From contig CBDDCQ010000006.1 of assembly GCA_965226285.1 (NCBI GenBank), positions 930,001 through 994,000 of the forward strand: 64,000 nucleotides of DNA, written 5' to 3'. The position numbers and the translations under genes were made by a program. Of the stretch, positions 1 through 6,570 are shown in pieces; positions within the stretch are counted from its first letter, which is position 1, and each line of letters begins with the position of its first letter. Source of the stretch: CBDDCQ01 sp965226285 (GTDB lineage Bacteria; Bacteroidota; Bacteroidia; Flavobacteriales; Ichthyobacteriaceae). Below the pieces are notes generated by a model. The model searched no databases and had not been told where the DNA came from. It worked only from the letters and a program-made list of their open reading frames with translations.

Positions 1-821
1 CCCTTTCGGCATCATATTTGAATCCAAACCCTAAAATTATATCTATTATAGGAGAAGATTTTAAAAACTCTGACTTAGAACTTATCGGTTCGCACCAGAT
101 AGATACCAAAAGTATAGAACTCATAAAAGGGAATAAAACTTTCTATTGGAGTGGAAAATACCACAACAATATGAACGACAGAGATACCATAGAAACTCAG
201 TTAAATGTACTGGAAATTTTCAATCCCAAATTAGATGAAAACAGTAAAAACACAGATTATTTAATGCTTGGCAACTTGCACCCTATAATACAAAATTCGG
301 TATTAAAACAAATTAACAAAAAACCTAAACTTACGGTATTAGATACTATGAATTTCTGGATGGATACAGCCTTGGATGATTTAAAAGCCGTAATAAAAAA
401 AATAGATGTACTTACTATCAACGATGAAGAAGCAAGACAATTATCAAGCGAATACTCTCTGATAAAGGCAGCTAAAGCAATTTTAAATATGGGTCCCAAA
501 TATCTCATCATCAAAAAAGGAGAACACGGAGCGTTATTATTCAATAACAATTTAGATACATTTTTTGCACCTGCCCTTCCCATAAAAGATGTATTTGACC
601 CTACTGGTGCAGGTGATTCCTTTGCAGGAGGTTTTATAGGCTATTTGGCAAAAACTAATGATACTTCATTTGAAAACATGAAAAAAGCCCTTATATATGG
701 TTCTGCTATGGCATCTTTTTGCGTAGAGAAATTTGGAACCGAAAAACTTCTTCATTTAACGCAAAAACAAATACAAGATAGATTAAATAAATTTGTAAAA
801 CTATCTCATTTTACACTCTAA
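1..821 (+). CDS. PfkB-family carbohydrate kinase, 5' end outside the window
   Basis: A cytoplasmic ribokinase-fold kinase that phosphorylates a sugar or nucleoside with ATP. The family signature DPTGAGDSFAGG lies near bases 597-632, with the catalytic Asp in GAGD. The blocks LTINDEEARQL and LIIKKGEHGALLF precede it as usual. The frame is open to the left edge: the only early start is a TTG at 18, and the residues before it (SASYLNPNPK) already look like the family, so the true start lies outside the window. Roughly 40 N-terminal residues appear to be missing from a usual length of about 310. The RluA-like gene starts 4 bases after the stop, so the two are probably co-transcribed. The substrate cannot be read from the sequence. 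Confidence 0.88.
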   Translation, partial: LSASYLNPNPKIISIIGEDFKNSDLELIGSHQIDTKSIELIKGNKTFYWSGKYHNNMNDRDTIETQLNVLEIFNPKLDENSKNTDYLMLGNLHPIIQNSVLKQINKKPKLTVLDTMNFWMDTALDDLKAVIKKIDVLTINDEEARQLSSEYSLIKAAKAILNMGPKYLIIKKGEHGALLFNNNLDTFFAPALPIKDVFDPTGAGDSFAGGFIGYLAKTNDTSFENMKKALIYGSAMASFCVEKFGTEKLLHLTQKQIQDRLNKFVKLSHFTL

Positions 822-825
822 TTTT

Positions 826-1527
826 GTGGTATCAAATGGTCAAAACATAGAAGTAATATATGAAGATAATCACCTTATCATCATCAACAAAAAGTGTGGT
901 GACATTGTACAAGCAGATAAAACTAAGGATAAACCTTTAAATGAAATTATAAAGCAATATCTCAAAGAAAAATACCATAAGCCTAGAAATGTATTTTTAG
1001 GAATTATACACCGATTAGATAGACCTACTACAGGCATTGTAGTATTTGGTAAAACGAGTAAAGCTACTTCTAGACTTAGTAAAATGTTCGCAGAAAAAAA
1101 AATCCAAAAAACTTATTGGGCAGTAGTAAAAAAATGTCCTAAGAAAGAAGAAAACACCCTTACCAATTATCTGATAAAAAATCCAAAAAACAACAAATCT
1201 AAAGCCTATAACCAACCTACAAAAACAAGTAAAAAAGCTGTATTAAGCTATAAAGTAGTACAAAAATTAAACAACTATTACGTCCTTAAAATCAAATTAC
1301 ATACAGGCAGACATCATCAAATAAGGTGCCAATTAGCCCATATAGGTTGCCCTATAAAGGGAGACATTAAATACGGATTTGATAGAACCAACAAAGATGC
1401 AAGCATACATCTACATTCGGGAAAAATAGAATTCATACATCCCATAAAAAAAGAGCCTTTGAGCATTACAGCCTCCCCTCCTACCAAAGACCCTATATGG
1501 AAAAATTGTAAAACAATAATAGTATAA
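826..1527 (+). CDS. RluA-family RNA pseudouridine synthase
   Basis: A 233-residue pseudouridine synthase that isomerises a uridine in rRNA or tRNA. The catalytic motif HRLDRPTTGIVVF (catalytic Asp in RLD) lies near residues 63-75, and the GRHHQIRCQLAHIG block is near residues 160-175, as in RluA/RluC/RluD enzymes. No N-terminal S4 domain is visible, so it is the short form common in Bacteroidota. The chosen start is a GTG at 826, 4 bases after the upstream kinase stop; it is the first start in frame and leaves the family N-terminus (VIYEDNHLIIINK) complete. The modified position cannot be predicted. Confidence 0.92.
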   Translation: MVSNGQNIEVIYEDNHLIIINKKCGDIVQADKTKDKPLNEIIKQYLKEKYHKPRNVFLGIIHRLDRPTTGIVVFGKTSKATSRLSKMFAEKKIQKTYWAVVKKCPKKEENTLTNYLIKNPKNNKSKAYNQPTKTSKKAVLSYKVVQKLNNYYVLKIKLHTGRHHQIRCQLAHIGCPIKGDIKYGFDRTNKDASIHLHSGKIEFIHPIKKEPLSITASPPTKDPIWKNCKTIIV

Positions 1528-1533
1528 AGTTTC

Positions 1534-1672
1534 ATTTGCCAACTTTTAGAAGGATTTCCATGAAGCACAAAAAGAACAGGATAATCTCGTTTTATAGAAT
1601 AATTTTCAGGTAAATGAATGGTATGTTCTATGGACACCATCAAGAGTAATTTTTCCATTAGGTGTAAAAATA
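1534..1672 (-). pseudogene. Remnant of an esterase/PHB-depolymerase-like (LpqC) alpha/beta hydrolase
   Basis: Reading the minus strand in two frames gives an N-terminal alpha/beta-hydrolase segment: NGKITLDGVHRTYH in one frame, then IHLPENYSIKRDYPVLFVLHG in the next. This is the beginning of secreted esterases of the LpqC type, where a GxxRTYxxHLPxxY stretch leads to the oxyanion HG. A single-base frameshift lies between RTYH and HLPENY near base 1620. The similarity stops near the rluA stop codon, and no GxSxG nucleophile region follows. It is therefore a truncated, frameshifted relic. Family assignment is from motif recall. Confidence 0.55.
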
Positions 1673-1731
1673 CATCTGTAAAACAAAAAACAAACAAAAA
1701 TAATTTTCGTTGAATATTTTGTAATTATTGA

Positions 1732-1739
1732 TATATTTG
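1732..1739 (+). promoter_or_regulatory. Bacteroidota-type -7 box (TATATTTG) for the small ORF at 1774
   Basis: TATATTTG matches the TAnnTTTG -7 consensus used by the Bacteroidota primary sigma factor. A TTG lies at 1710-1712, about 19 bases upstream, as a possible -33 element. The predicted transcript would begin about 30 bases ahead of the start codon at 1774. Confidence 0.4.
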
Positions 1740-1773
1740 TGAAAAATTTGTATAGTATTAAACTATCAATATT

Positions 1774-1974
1774 ATGAGTAAAAAATTATCAAACTTTTTA
1801 AAGGCATTTAAAGATTTAAGTGATCATGAAAAAGATGAACTTATAGAATTTTTCAAGATATATGATAATACATTATATGGTTTTCAAAAAGAAGAACTTA
1901 TTAATTATACTATACAACGATTGCATTCTTTGGGTCCAATGAGTGATGATGTTTGTCCTTATTGTGGTAAGTAA
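1774..1974 (+). CDS. Small protein of unknown function with C-terminal CPYCGK
   Basis: A 66-residue acidic, helical protein that I do not recognise. The first 50 residues are rich in Lys, Glu, Phe and Leu (KAFKDLSDHEKDELIEFF). The protein ends in DDVCPYCGK, a CxxC pair that could form half of a zinc site or a redox pair. It stands alone, with a recognisable promoter upstream (1732) and an esterase remnant before it. The start ATG at 1774 fits the promoter distance. It may be an accessory-island gene; I assign no function. Confidence 0.5.
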   Translation: MSKKLSNFLKAFKDLSDHEKDELIEFFKIYDNTLYGFQKEELINYTIQRLHSLGPMSDDVCPYCGK

Positions 1975-2093
1975 AATAATTAAAGGTGATAGTAGCAACA
2001 AATATTACATATTAATATAATAACTACCATTTTATATTTAAAAGAACTACATACAGCATAAAAATAAAGAGATTAAAGAAGTAATTATATATT

Positions 2094-2723
2094 TCATTTT
2101 TTCTTTTTTAATTTAAATTTCCACCATGAATGAAAGTTACCACATACATCACAATCTGTACTTTTCATGGAGTATGGAACTTTTTCACATGCGATACATT
2201 TTCTACTAAATTCACGTAAGGCATATCGCATCCCTCTTCTTTTTTCTATTTCTTTTACTTCGCATGCGTTTCTATAATTGCATTTAAGTTTTTCTAAAAG
2301 CTTCTCATATTTTGATTGATATAAAATAATATCATTACTTGGGAATTGTGATGCGTGTTTAAAATCAATTTGTAGATTAGAAAAAGTAATCGACATTTCT
2401 GAGTATAAACTTGATCTTTCATTTACTCTTAATGCTTTAAATATTATTGACAGGATAAATAGTATAATTTGAACAGCACTAGCTACAATAACACCATACT
2501 TTGATATGTTCATAATAATTATACTATTACCATAATCGATTGGTAAAAAAGCAAATAAAAAAGCAAATACAGGAGCTATGATAGCACTAATTTCTAATCC
2601 ATTTTGATATATCTTAAGTTCAATTCTACGTCTAAAAAATATATAAGCATAGCCACAACATTGTATAGAATTATGCATACAATTTTGTTGTATTAAACTA
2701 ATCTTCTTTTCTTTATCATTCAT
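2094..2723 (-). CDS. Two-TM membrane protein resembling SLATT-domain effectors, with C-terminal zinc ribbon
   Basis: A 209-residue protein. An N-terminal basic segment (IFFRRRIELKIY, about residues 28-39) precedes two membrane helices (about 45-62 and 77-96). A long helical region follows, then a ribbon with CxxC pairs at about 176/179 and 191/194 and a Lys-rich tail. Tyr and Arg before two TMs and a helical cytoplasmic part is the layout of SLATT domains, which are proposed pore-forming effectors of SMODS/SLOG conflict systems. No nucleotide-cyclase or SLOG gene is beside it here. Its start overlaps the stop of the IS1595 remnant (TGA/ATG). The family call is inference; a plain hypothetical membrane protein is the alternative. 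Confidence 0.45.
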   Translation of the reverse strand: MNDKEKKISLIQQNCMHNSIQCCGYAYIFFRRRIELKIYQNGLEISAIIAPVFAFLFAFLPIDYGNSIIIMNISKYGVIVASAVQIILFILSIIFKALRVNERSSLYSEMSITFSNLQIDFKHASQFPSNDIILYQSKYEKLLEKLKCNYRNACEVKEIEKRRGMRYALREFSRKCIACEKVPYSMKSTDCDVCGNFHSWWKFKLKKKK

Positions 2724-2902
2724 AAAAATAACATATTACTTAACATGTTGTAAAATACTTGTTCTGTGTTATTTAATTTATTATTATATCTATATGCAAA
2801 CTCAATAAGGTAATTATCTAAATACTTTTTAGATAATCTTTGATAACCTACAGTTACTCTGTAAGCCTTTCTACAACCATGACACATATTTAAACTATCC
2901 AA
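2720..2902 (-). pseudogene. IS1595-family (ISXO2-like) transposase, C-terminal fragment
   Basis: The translated segment YRVTVGYQRLSKKYLDNYL, followed by an EFAYRYNNK motif, is the end of the DDE domain of IS1595/ISXO2-like transposases (KKYLDxYLxEFxYRxNxR is its hallmark). Only about 60 residues remain, the start would be a TTG, and the catalytic DDE residues are missing. It abuts the SLATT-like gene with a stop/start overlap, so it may now serve only as a leader. I saw no terminal inverted repeats. Confidence 0.62.
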
Positions 2903-3103
2903 ATTTAAACAAAAATATTTATAACATTAAATTCTTTTTTCTATATTTTATAAAAATAAACATTTATTTGCTATGCAGAATAGAATAATATATTAGATTA
3001 GCAAATTTGTTATACAAAAAATTATAATTTGCTTTAATTTTTATAGATGAAACTATAACAAGTGTGTATAGTATAAAAGGAAAAACAGAATGTTAATTTT
3101 GTG
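2903..3103. other. AT-rich intergenic segment with no recognised gene
   Basis: About 200 bases between the transposase remnant and the truncated lipoprotein copy. The stretch is very AT-rich and I see no conserved ORF, RNA or clear terminator in it. Confidence 0.5.
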
Positions 3104-3193
3104 TTAATTTTGTATTAATTTTTTAAAACCACATTGATAAATAAAAAAAAGTAAACTTAGTAAGACAGATATTTTAATTATTGTTTTCATCAT
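3104..3193 (-). pseudogene. Truncated fourth copy of the tandem lipoprotein family
   Basis: The minus strand reads MMKTIIKISVLLSLLFFIYQ, then CGFKKLIQN and a stop. The signal peptide and lipobox Cys are nearly identical to those of the three full-length paralogs upstream, but the coding sequence ends 8 residues after the Cys. The sequence switches to unrelated AT-rich DNA right after the CGF codons. This marks the boundary of an ancestral tandem duplication, or the deletion of a fourth gene. Confidence 0.8.
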
Positions 3194-3199
3194 ATTTTA

Positions 3200-3766
3200 T
3201 CACTTACACCCAATATACCCTTTTTTTACTCCTACTTGATAGATGCTATCTAACTCTTTTTGCGTAGGTCTTATTAAAGATGTTTCAGGGTCTTTTGTTT
3301 TATCAGCATATAAATTTAATTCATTATTATTATTACTAAACTCATAATAGTTTTTAGAAGTTACATCACCTTGCTTTAGATTTCTTCTGATTTTTTTGTC
3401 ATAGAATATTTTGTTTTTTTTATCTGTATGCCAAAACAGAACATCCAGATGTGCGGGCGGAATACAAATTTTTTTTTTAACTGTATCTACTGAAAAAATT
3501 CCTTTAAAATATTTTGTTTTGTTATCAATGACAATCATAAAACCATCTATATAACCTCTATCAGAAAAATATTCAAGTGCTTCTAGTTTATTGTCTTTTT
3601 GTTTCCACTTCCACCATCCAAAAAATCTAGAATCTTTTTCTTTGTGTTTATATTCCTCTAGTACTTCTTCAACGGTTTTCACAGTCAAAGCCTCCAAAAA
3701 ATCACATTGATAAATAAAAAAAAGTAAACTTAGTAAGACAGATATTTTAATTATTGTTTTCATCAT
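3200..3766 (-). CDS. Tandem lipoprotein paralog 3
   Basis: A small predicted lipoprotein of about 188 residues and unknown fold. It has a 20-residue signal peptide (MMKTIIKISV...) with a lipobox-like IYQC and a C-terminal block ending QVGVKKGYIGCK that is shared with its two neighbours. The middle is divergent but keeps DSRFFGWWKWK-like and FWHTDKKNKI motifs. I place the start at the MM of MMKT, as in paralog 1; an in-frame ATG 7 codons earlier would overlap the upstream gene and spoil the signal peptide. It is third after the YiiX-like hydrolase gene, and an immunity role is possible by position. No known family recognised. Confidence 0.75.
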   Translation of the reverse strand: MMKTIIKISVLLSLLFFIYQCDFLEALTVKTVEEVLEEYKHKEKDSRFFGWWKWKQKDNKLEALEYFSDRGYIDGFMIVIDNKTKYFKGIFSVDTVKKKICIPPAHLDVLFWHTDKKNKIFYDKKIRRNLKQGDVTSKNYYEFSNNNNELNLYADKTKDPETSLIRPTQKELDSIYQVGVKKGYIGCK

Positions 3767-3773
3767 ATTTTGG

Positions 3774-4334
3774 CTACTTACAACCAATATACCCTTTTTT
3801 TACTCCTACTTGATAGATGCTGTCTAACTCTTTTTGCGTAGGTCTTATTAAAGATGTTTCAGGGTCTTTTGTTTTATCAGCATAGATATTTAATTCATTA
3901 TCATTATTACTAAACTCATAATACCTTTCTGAAGTTGAATCACTTTGTTTCATACTTCTCCTGAGCATTCTGTAATAGATCATTTTATTTTTTTTGTCTG
4001 TATGCCAAAATTTAACATCCATATTTACCGGCGGGATACAAATCTTTTTGTTTACTGTATCTACTGAAAAAAGTTCTACAGTAGGATATTTGGCTTTGTT
4101 ATCAATAATTGTAGAACCACTTGCATAACTTCTATTGGAATAATAACCCAGTGCATCTGTTATTTTATTATTTTTGCTTTTCCACCATCCAAAAAACCTA
4201 GGATCTTTTTCTTTGTATTTATATTCTTCGAGTACTTGTTCAGGGGTTTTCACAGTGAAAGACTCCAAAAAACCACATTGATAAATAAAAAAAAGTAAAC
4301 TTAGTAAGACAGATATTTTAATTATTGTTTTCAT
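3774..4334 (-). CDS. Tandem lipoprotein paralog 2
   Basis: A 186-residue predicted lipoprotein, closest to paralog 3 (shared RFFGWWKS, ICIPPVNMDVKFWHTD and DPETSLIRPTQKELDSIYQV). The start is taken at the Met of IMKTIIK, which gives a normal signal peptide and a 10-base gap to the stop of paralog 1. The longer start at 4358 overlaps that gene. The near-identical 5' and 3' ends and variable middle show recent duplication with diversification of the central part, as seen in arrays of immunity or binding proteins. Likely anchored in a membrane and facing the periplasm or the surface. Function unknown. Confidence 0.75.
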   Translation of the reverse strand: MKTIIKISVLLSLLFFIYQCGFLESFTVKTPEQVLEEYKYKEKDPRFFGWWKSKNNKITDALGYYSNRSYASGSTIIDNKAKYPTVELFSVDTVNKKICIPPVNMDVKFWHTDKKNKMIYYRMLRRSMKQSDSTSERYYEFSNNDNELNIYADKTKDPETSLIRPTQKELDSIYQVGVKKGYIGCK

Positions 4335-4344
4335 TATATTTTGG

Positions 4345-4911
4345 CTACTTACACCCAATATACCCTTTTTTTACTCCTACTTGATAGATGCTGTCTAACT
4401 CTTTTTGTGTAAGTCTTATTAAAGTTTCAGGGTCTTTGTATGTTTTATCATAAAGAGTTAATTCGTTGTTATTTTTACCAAATTTATAATATGCTTCATA
4501 AGTTGAATCATCTTGTTTAATACTTCTCCTGAGCATTCTAAAATAGATTATTTTATTTTTTTTATCTGTATGCCAAAACCGAACATTCATATTTACTGGA
4601 GGAAGGCAAATTTCTTTTTTTTCTGAATTTACTGAAAAATTATACATATAGGCTAGTGATAGATCTGACATTTTACTAGTATTAATTGCAATAGGTTGCC
4701 GGTAGCCTTTGGAAGAATAATAGTAAAGTCTATCATATTTTTTTTCTGCTGATCTCCAAAGACCAGAAAATCTAGCATCTTTTTCTTTGTGTTTATATTC
4801 TTCGAGTACTTGTTCAGGGGTTTTCACAGTCAAAGACTCGAAAAAACCACATTGATAAATAAAAAAAAGTAAACTTAGTAAGACAGATATTTTAATTATT
4901 GTTTTCATCAT
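4345..4911 (-). CDS. Tandem lipoprotein paralog 1
   Basis: A 188-residue predicted lipoprotein, the first of three in tandem and the most divergent in its centre (YSSKGYRQPIAINTSK). It keeps the family frame: the signal peptide with IYQC, VKTPEQVLEEYKHKEKDARF, FWHTDKKNKIIYF and the C-terminal QVGVKKGYIGCK. It starts 66 bases after the stop of the YiiX-like hydrolase on the same strand, with a long perfect hairpin between them. By analogy with effector/immunity loci it could protect against the hydrolase; this is inference only. Confidence 0.75.
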   Translation of the reverse strand: MMKTIIKISVLLSLLFFIYQCGFFESLTVKTPEQVLEEYKHKEKDARFSGLWRSAEKKYDRLYYYSSKGYRQPIAINTSKMSDLSLAYMYNFSVNSEKKEICLPPVNMNVRFWHTDKKNKIIYFRMLRRSIKQDDSTYEAYYKFGKNNNELTLYDKTYKDPETLIRLTQKELDSIYQVGVKKGYIGCK

Positions 4912-4925
4912 ATTTCAAATTTAAG

Positions 4926-4963
4926 ATAAGCATCAAAGTATTTGTAAATACTTTGATGCTTAT
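4926..4963. other. Perfect 18-bp stem hairpin between hydrolase and lipoprotein genes
   Basis: ATAAGCATCAAAGTATTT is followed by a 2-base loop and its exact reverse complement. On the minus strand it is not followed by a U-run, so it is a poor intrinsic terminator in the gene direction. On the plus strand it is followed by a T-rich stretch. It may act as a partial terminator, an RNA processing site or an mRNA stabiliser that sets different expression for the hydrolase and the lipoproteins. Confidence 0.6.
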
Positions 4964-4976
4964 GAGTTTAATTTTT

Positions 4977-6212
4977 TTAAAAGCTGGCAAGAATTCTAAA
5001 ATTGTTGTCTTCCCATATATCACGGGGCCATACACACCACATATCTCCACTTGCCAAATCCATTTTATCGTATCCCCGAAAACCATTATGGTCAATTAAG
5101 TTTTTGTAATAGGCTGCCCATACAAAAGATGAACAATTGAAAGGTCCATTGCGTTTTTTGGCAGATGATATCCATCCAAGCAAACTATAACGACCGGGAC
5201 GATTCAAATAAGTTTTTGCAAAATTTACCACAGTATTAGATTCATTATATGATATTTCGCGATACCCCACTAAGTTCCAAATTGGCCATGGCCAATACCA
5301 TACCCAACGTTTTTTGTAAATTTGTTTTCCTACATATCCTATATAAACTCGCATTTTTGTTGCTTTATCTACCCAATAGCCTACAGGTTCTTCATTGACA
5401 AGGTAGTTAGACCTTCCTCCTGTCTCTTTGATTTTATCTGCTGAACCCGCCCCGATGCTTACTTTTCCTGTATTTAATCCATTAGATACTGTTTCAATTT
5501 TATCATTTTTGTCTGCCCCTTTATCTACATAAATTAAACTACAATGAATAATGGCTGTGTGTCCAGTTTTTCCCCACCAAAAATTTTCATAGGTGGTAAT
5601 AATTCTACCTGTATAGGCGTGCTTATTAAAAATATCTACCACTTGTTTAGATTTAGAACTTGATTGATAAAGCGGGTATTTACTAGATTTTTTTCGTGCT
5701 TTAGATTCTTGTAATTTTACAGTATCTTCTATAACGGGATAGGGCTGTGTAACTTTAATTTTTGGCAATTCTGTTTTAATATTTTGATGTATATCGAGTA
5801 GTGCATTGCCTAAATTATGCAACACATCACTTTCAGACAATTTTTTATGGCTTTTGTTTTTTAATTTTTGAGTAATATTGTTATAAATTTTTGCTTTGAG
5901 TTGTATCGATTGCGAAGGCAGAGAATAATTTTTTACAGAATTTAATTTTTCAGCCAGATGTTTGGCTTCCGTTTTTTGATAAAATTCTAAAAAAGATAGT
6001 TTTTCCTTATAACTCAAATCAAAAAAACTAGTAGGTTTATCATTTTCATCTAAAATTTCAAAATCTCCAAAAGACAGTAAAAACGCATTGGTAATGCTTT
6101 TACTTTTTGAAGTTTTATCTTTTGCATTTTCTGTAATGATGGACTTTAAGGCATTTTTCTTATTTTTTTCTAATGCCACAAACTCTTTTAATAAATTCAC
6201 TCTACTTTTCAT
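4977..6212 (-). CDS. YiiX-like permuted NlpC/P60 (papain-fold) hydrolase; main body of a lipoprotein out of frame with its leader
   Basis: A 411-residue protein. The C-terminal half has the circularly permuted papain-like layout: a His in WGKTGHTAIIH (about residue 218), a beta-rich region, then a Cys in NGPFNCSSFVWAAYY (about 359) and a terminal WPRDIWED block. In normal NlpC/P60 enzymes Cys comes before His; here the order is reversed as in YiiX/YebB/LRAT-like proteins, which cleave amide or ester bonds in peptidoglycan peptides or lipids. The first 150 residues are charged and helical. The ORF has no signal peptide of its own, but a lipoprotein leader at 6238-6375 would join it in frame if the run of eight G at 6251-6258 were one base shorter. 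Three tandem lipoprotein genes follow. Substrate unknown. Confidence 0.7.
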   Translation of the reverse strand: MKSRVNLLKEFVALEKNKKNALKSIITENAKDKTSKSKSITNAFLLSFGDFEILDENDKPTSFFDLSYKEKLSFLEFYQKTEAKHLAEKLNSVKNYSLPSQSIQLKAKIYNNITQKLKNKSHKKLSESDVLHNLGNALLDIHQNIKTELPKIKVTQPYPVIEDTVKLQESKARKKSSKYPLYQSSSKSKQVVDIFNKHAYTGRIITTYENFWWGKTGHTAIIHCSLIYVDKGADKNDKIETVSNGLNTGKVSIGAGSADKIKETGGRSNYLVNEEPVGYWVDKATKMRVYIGYVGKQIYKKRWVWYWPWPIWNLVGYREISYNESNTVVNFAKTYLNRPGRYSLLGWISSAKKRNGPFNCSSFVWAAYYKNLIDHNGFRGYDKMDLASGDMWCVWPRDIWEDNNFRILASF

Positions 6213-6237
6213 ATAATTTAGAGAAATAGAGTCATTA

Positions 6238-6375
6238 TTATATGTGATGCGGGGGGGGAGTACTTTGTTGAGGTGGTTCTACATTTACGCCCTCTCCCTC
6301 TTCTAATTGTTCTTTTGTACAAAAGGTGATTATGCTAACCAGCACTAATAATCCTAATAGTTTTATTTTTTTCAT
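6238..6375 (-). CDS. Lipoprotein leader ORF of the YiiX-like hydrolase (off-frame state)
   Basis: A 45-codon ORF beginning MKKIKLLGLLVLVSIITF, then CTKEQLEEGEG: a textbook lipoprotein signal peptide with lipobox Cys and an acidic stretch after it, as in Bacteroidota surface-exported lipoproteins. It runs through a Pro-rich stretch (QSTPPPHHI) encoded by the C/G homopolymer and stops at 6238-6240, 25 bases before the hydrolase ATG. With one base fewer in the homopolymer the frame reads on without a stop (PPRITYNNDSISLNYMKSR) into the hydrolase. The two ORFs are therefore almost certainly one gene, either phase-variable or carrying a homopolymer sequencing error. Confidence 0.75.
   Translation of the reverse strand: MKKIKLLGLLVLVSIITFCTKEQLEEGEGVNVEPPQQSTPPPHHI
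6251..6258. repeat. Homopolymer of eight G, candidate slipped-strand switch
   Basis: Eight consecutive G (C on the coding strand) in an otherwise AT-rich region, placed inside a coding sequence just after the signal peptide. Such tracts are typical phase-variation sites. Seven bases restore the fusion of leader and hydrolase; eight, as here, or nine give early stops. Confidence 0.75.
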
Positions 6376-6570
6376 GATTTTAATAATTTGTATTTAAAAT
6401 GTTAAACTTTTGTTTTGTAATAAGTTGTCATCAACAAATTACTTGCGCCCAATATAATCATTATTTTATTTGAAATTACAAAATTTTTAGCATAAATTAA
6501 ATTTACTTATTTTTGTTTTAGGTTCAAGATAATTTAAGAGGTTTTTTTATGACTCAATTCAAAAAATAGT

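Noticed and set aside
1317..1697. Long minus-strand ORF overlapping the rluA 3' end
   Set aside because: Only its first third resembles an esterase; the rest is the reverse strand of rluA. Treated as a relic at 1534-1672, not a gene.
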